Assembly (NCBI GenBank): GCA_036405195.1
Contig: DASWYB010000076.1
Span: 1-6,111, forward strand
DNA: 6,111 nucleotides
DNA from: DASWYB01 sp036405195
GTDB taxonomy: Bacteria > Patescibacteriota > UBA1384 > 2-12-FULL-50-11 > DASWYB01
Reading direction: 5' to 3'
The position numbers and the translations under genes were made by a program. Each line of letters begins with the position of its first letter. Positions within the stretch are counted from its first letter, which is position 1. Shown here piece after piece: positions 5,175-6,111 of the stretch. A model generated the notes under the pieces. It was given only the letters and a program-made list of their open reading frames with translations. It did not search any database and was not told the DNA's origin.

Positions 5175-6111
5175 TCATTCCTTTGTGTGAAGTGGTAAGC
5201 GATGAATCAGCATGTCGGGAAGTGGAGAGTTGGTAACAAATGATTCATCAGTCGTCGTTATGATTGTTGTATAGTCTTTGATGGCTTCAAGAAAATGCCC
5301 CCGACGGTCGGCATCAAGCTCAGAAAAAACATCGTCGAGAAGAAGAACAGGTTCGTGTCCATTTTTATCTTTTAAGAAAAGTGTTTCTGCGAGCTTTGTT
5401 GCCAAGACACTCCGTCGTAACTCCCCGCGAGAAGCAAAGAGAGTAATATCTCGTTCTCGTAGTAGAAAAGTAAGTTCATCACGATGAGGGCCAATATGCG
5501 TCGTCGATCGTTTACTATCATAGTGACGCATTCGACGAAGCTTGTCAGCATACTCGGAGATTTGTACAGTTGGCTTATACTGTAATACCAGTTTTTCGCG
5601 AGCACCTTCTTCCACAAACTGGGGATAAATAGTCTCAAGATAACGGTTTATTTCTTTCAAGAATTCCTGCCGTTTTTCGAGAATATAGCTCCCCGATTGC
5701 ACTAATTGTGTATCCCAAAAATCCAACTCATCTTCGCTACCCAAACCTTGTTGTAAACGTAAGAGAACAAAATGGCGCTCCTTAATAACACGCCGATAGG
5801 TAACCAATGCTTCAATATACGCCCGATCTGCCTGGCTTAAAACCGTATCTAAAAATCTGCGACGTTCGGAAGGAGATCCATCAATCAGTTGCATTGTTTC
5901 TGGAGAAAACAAAATCGTTGGTAAGAGACCATAGACCTGGGTTAAAGGAATTGCGCTCCCATTATGCTTAATGACTTTACGCCAAGCCTCTCCTTCTTGG
6001 CTTAAGACGTATTCAAATTGATCATCTGTGCGCTCCAAAATAACTCGGCAGTATTTTTCTTCCCATTGAATTGCATCTCGGTCATTTGTAACACGGTACG
6101 ATTTCGTGACA
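5175..6111 (-). CDS. recF: DNA replication and repair protein RecF, N-terminus beyond the window
   Basis: SMC-like ATPase that with RecO and RecR helps place RecA on gapped DNA. The frame is open to the right edge: 24 residues (VTKSYRVTNDRD onward) precede the TTG at 6038 and match the RecF block just after Walker A (normally T-K/P-S-H-R), so TTG is internal. About 311 residues are visible, and roughly the first 45-55, with Walker A, are missing. Numbered from that TTG, landmarks are: SPETMQLIDGSPSERRRFLD at 45-64, the RecF-specific motif; IGPHRDEL at 182-189; the ABC signature ASRGELRR at 202-209; Walker B with catalytic acid VLLLDDVFSELD at 231-242; and the D-loop region ADRRG after it, ending with TTTDE at 261-265. 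No key residue is missing in the visible part. It is followed one base later by the DUF721 gene, and usual neighbours would be dnaN/gyrB. Confidence 0.95.
   Translation of the reverse strand, partial: VTKSYRVTNDRDAIQWEEKYCRVILERTDDQFEYVLSQEGEAWRKVIKHNGSAIPLTQVYGLLPTILFSPETMQLIDGSPSERRRFLDTVLSQADRAYIEALVTYRRVIKERHFVLLRLQQGLGSEDELDFWDTQLVQSGSYILEKRQEFLKEINRYLETIYPQFVEEGAREKLVLQYKPTVQISEYADKLRRMRHYDSKRSTTHIGPHRDELTFLLRERDITLFASRGELRRSVLATKLAETLFLKDKNGHEPVLLLDDVFSELDADRRGHFLEAIKDYTTIITTTDESFVTNSPLPDMLIHRLPLHTKE
5178..5184 (-). promoter_or_regulatory. Shine-Dalgarno site for the DUF721 gene inside recF
   Basis: AAAGGAA (5184 to 5178, minus strand) lies within the last codons of recF, with its AGGA core 5 nt before the ATG at 5173. 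It supports the start choice and translational coupling across the recF TGA (5177-5175). Confidence 0.65.

Noticed and set aside
5171..5177. Possible UGA recoding as glycine, as in some Patescibacteria
   Set aside because: No gene in the window needs an internal TGA to stay open, and the recF TGA sits exactly at the family's expected end, followed by a good start for the next gene.
5618..5632. DnaA-box-like sequences (TTATCCCCA in recF on the minus strand; similar near 1766 and 3580)
   Set aside because: Single scattered near-matches inside coding sequence, not clustered and not in an AT-rich intergenic region, so there is no support for an origin in this window.
6036..6038. TTG at 6038 as the start of recF
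   Set aside because: The frame continues upstream with residues that match the RecF block after Walker A, so the gene runs off the window edge.

Overview
The window is about 6.1 kb of compact bacterial chromosome of intermediate GC, about 45% by eye. It holds eight protein genes and no RNA gene, insertion sequence or CRISPR array that I can see. All eight frames read cleanly under the standard bacterial code, with TAA, TAG and TGA stops. The gene style suggests a small-genome lineage, with the Candidate Phyla Radiation (Patescibacteria) as my best guess: short single-domain proteins, a minimal 91-residue DUF721 protein behind recF, apparently leaderless promoters beside genes with strong Shine-Dalgarno sites, and a long orphan protein with hydrophobic stretches. 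This placement is inference from gene style; no rRNA or ribosomal protein is present to test it.

Left part, plus strand (1-3444). The window opens inside a long unrecognised gene (to 1508) whose C-terminus has a hydrophobic segment followed by a three-cysteine tail. Its stop codon lies inside an RNA hairpin. Next comes a complete, apparently cytoplasmic, glycoside hydrolase family 43-like enzyme (1591-2604) with all three catalytic acids and a textbook Shine-Dalgarno site. A 180-base intergenic region holds an inverted repeat, a short direct repeat and a promoter. It leads into a pentapeptide-repeat protein (2785-3444) with four cysteines exactly 20 residues apart, one per turn of the predicted beta-helix.

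Middle (3527-4839). A DNA alkyltransferase of the Ogt/AGT type on the plus strand meets, tail to tail and with an 11-base overlap, a minus-strand pair: a Nudix hydrolase followed by a DUF1801 protein. The Nudix gene appears to start from its own leaderless promoter.

Right part, minus strand (4898-6111). recF, which loses its N-terminus at the window edge, is followed one base later by a DUF721 (DciA-like) gene. This pair usually sits in the dnaA-dnaN-recF-gyrB neighbourhood, so the replication origin may lie not far beyond the right edge.

Taken together, the right two thirds is rich in genome-maintenance functions: RecF for gap repair, DUF721 for helicase loading, an alkyltransferase for O6-alkylguanine, and Nudix for nucleotide or metabolite clean-up. 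The left third is accessory. I found no convincing new multi-gene system. The most notable items are the cysteine ladder in the pentapeptide protein, the leaderless promoters, the orphan membrane-type protein and the Ada-like active-site pocket of the alkyltransferase.
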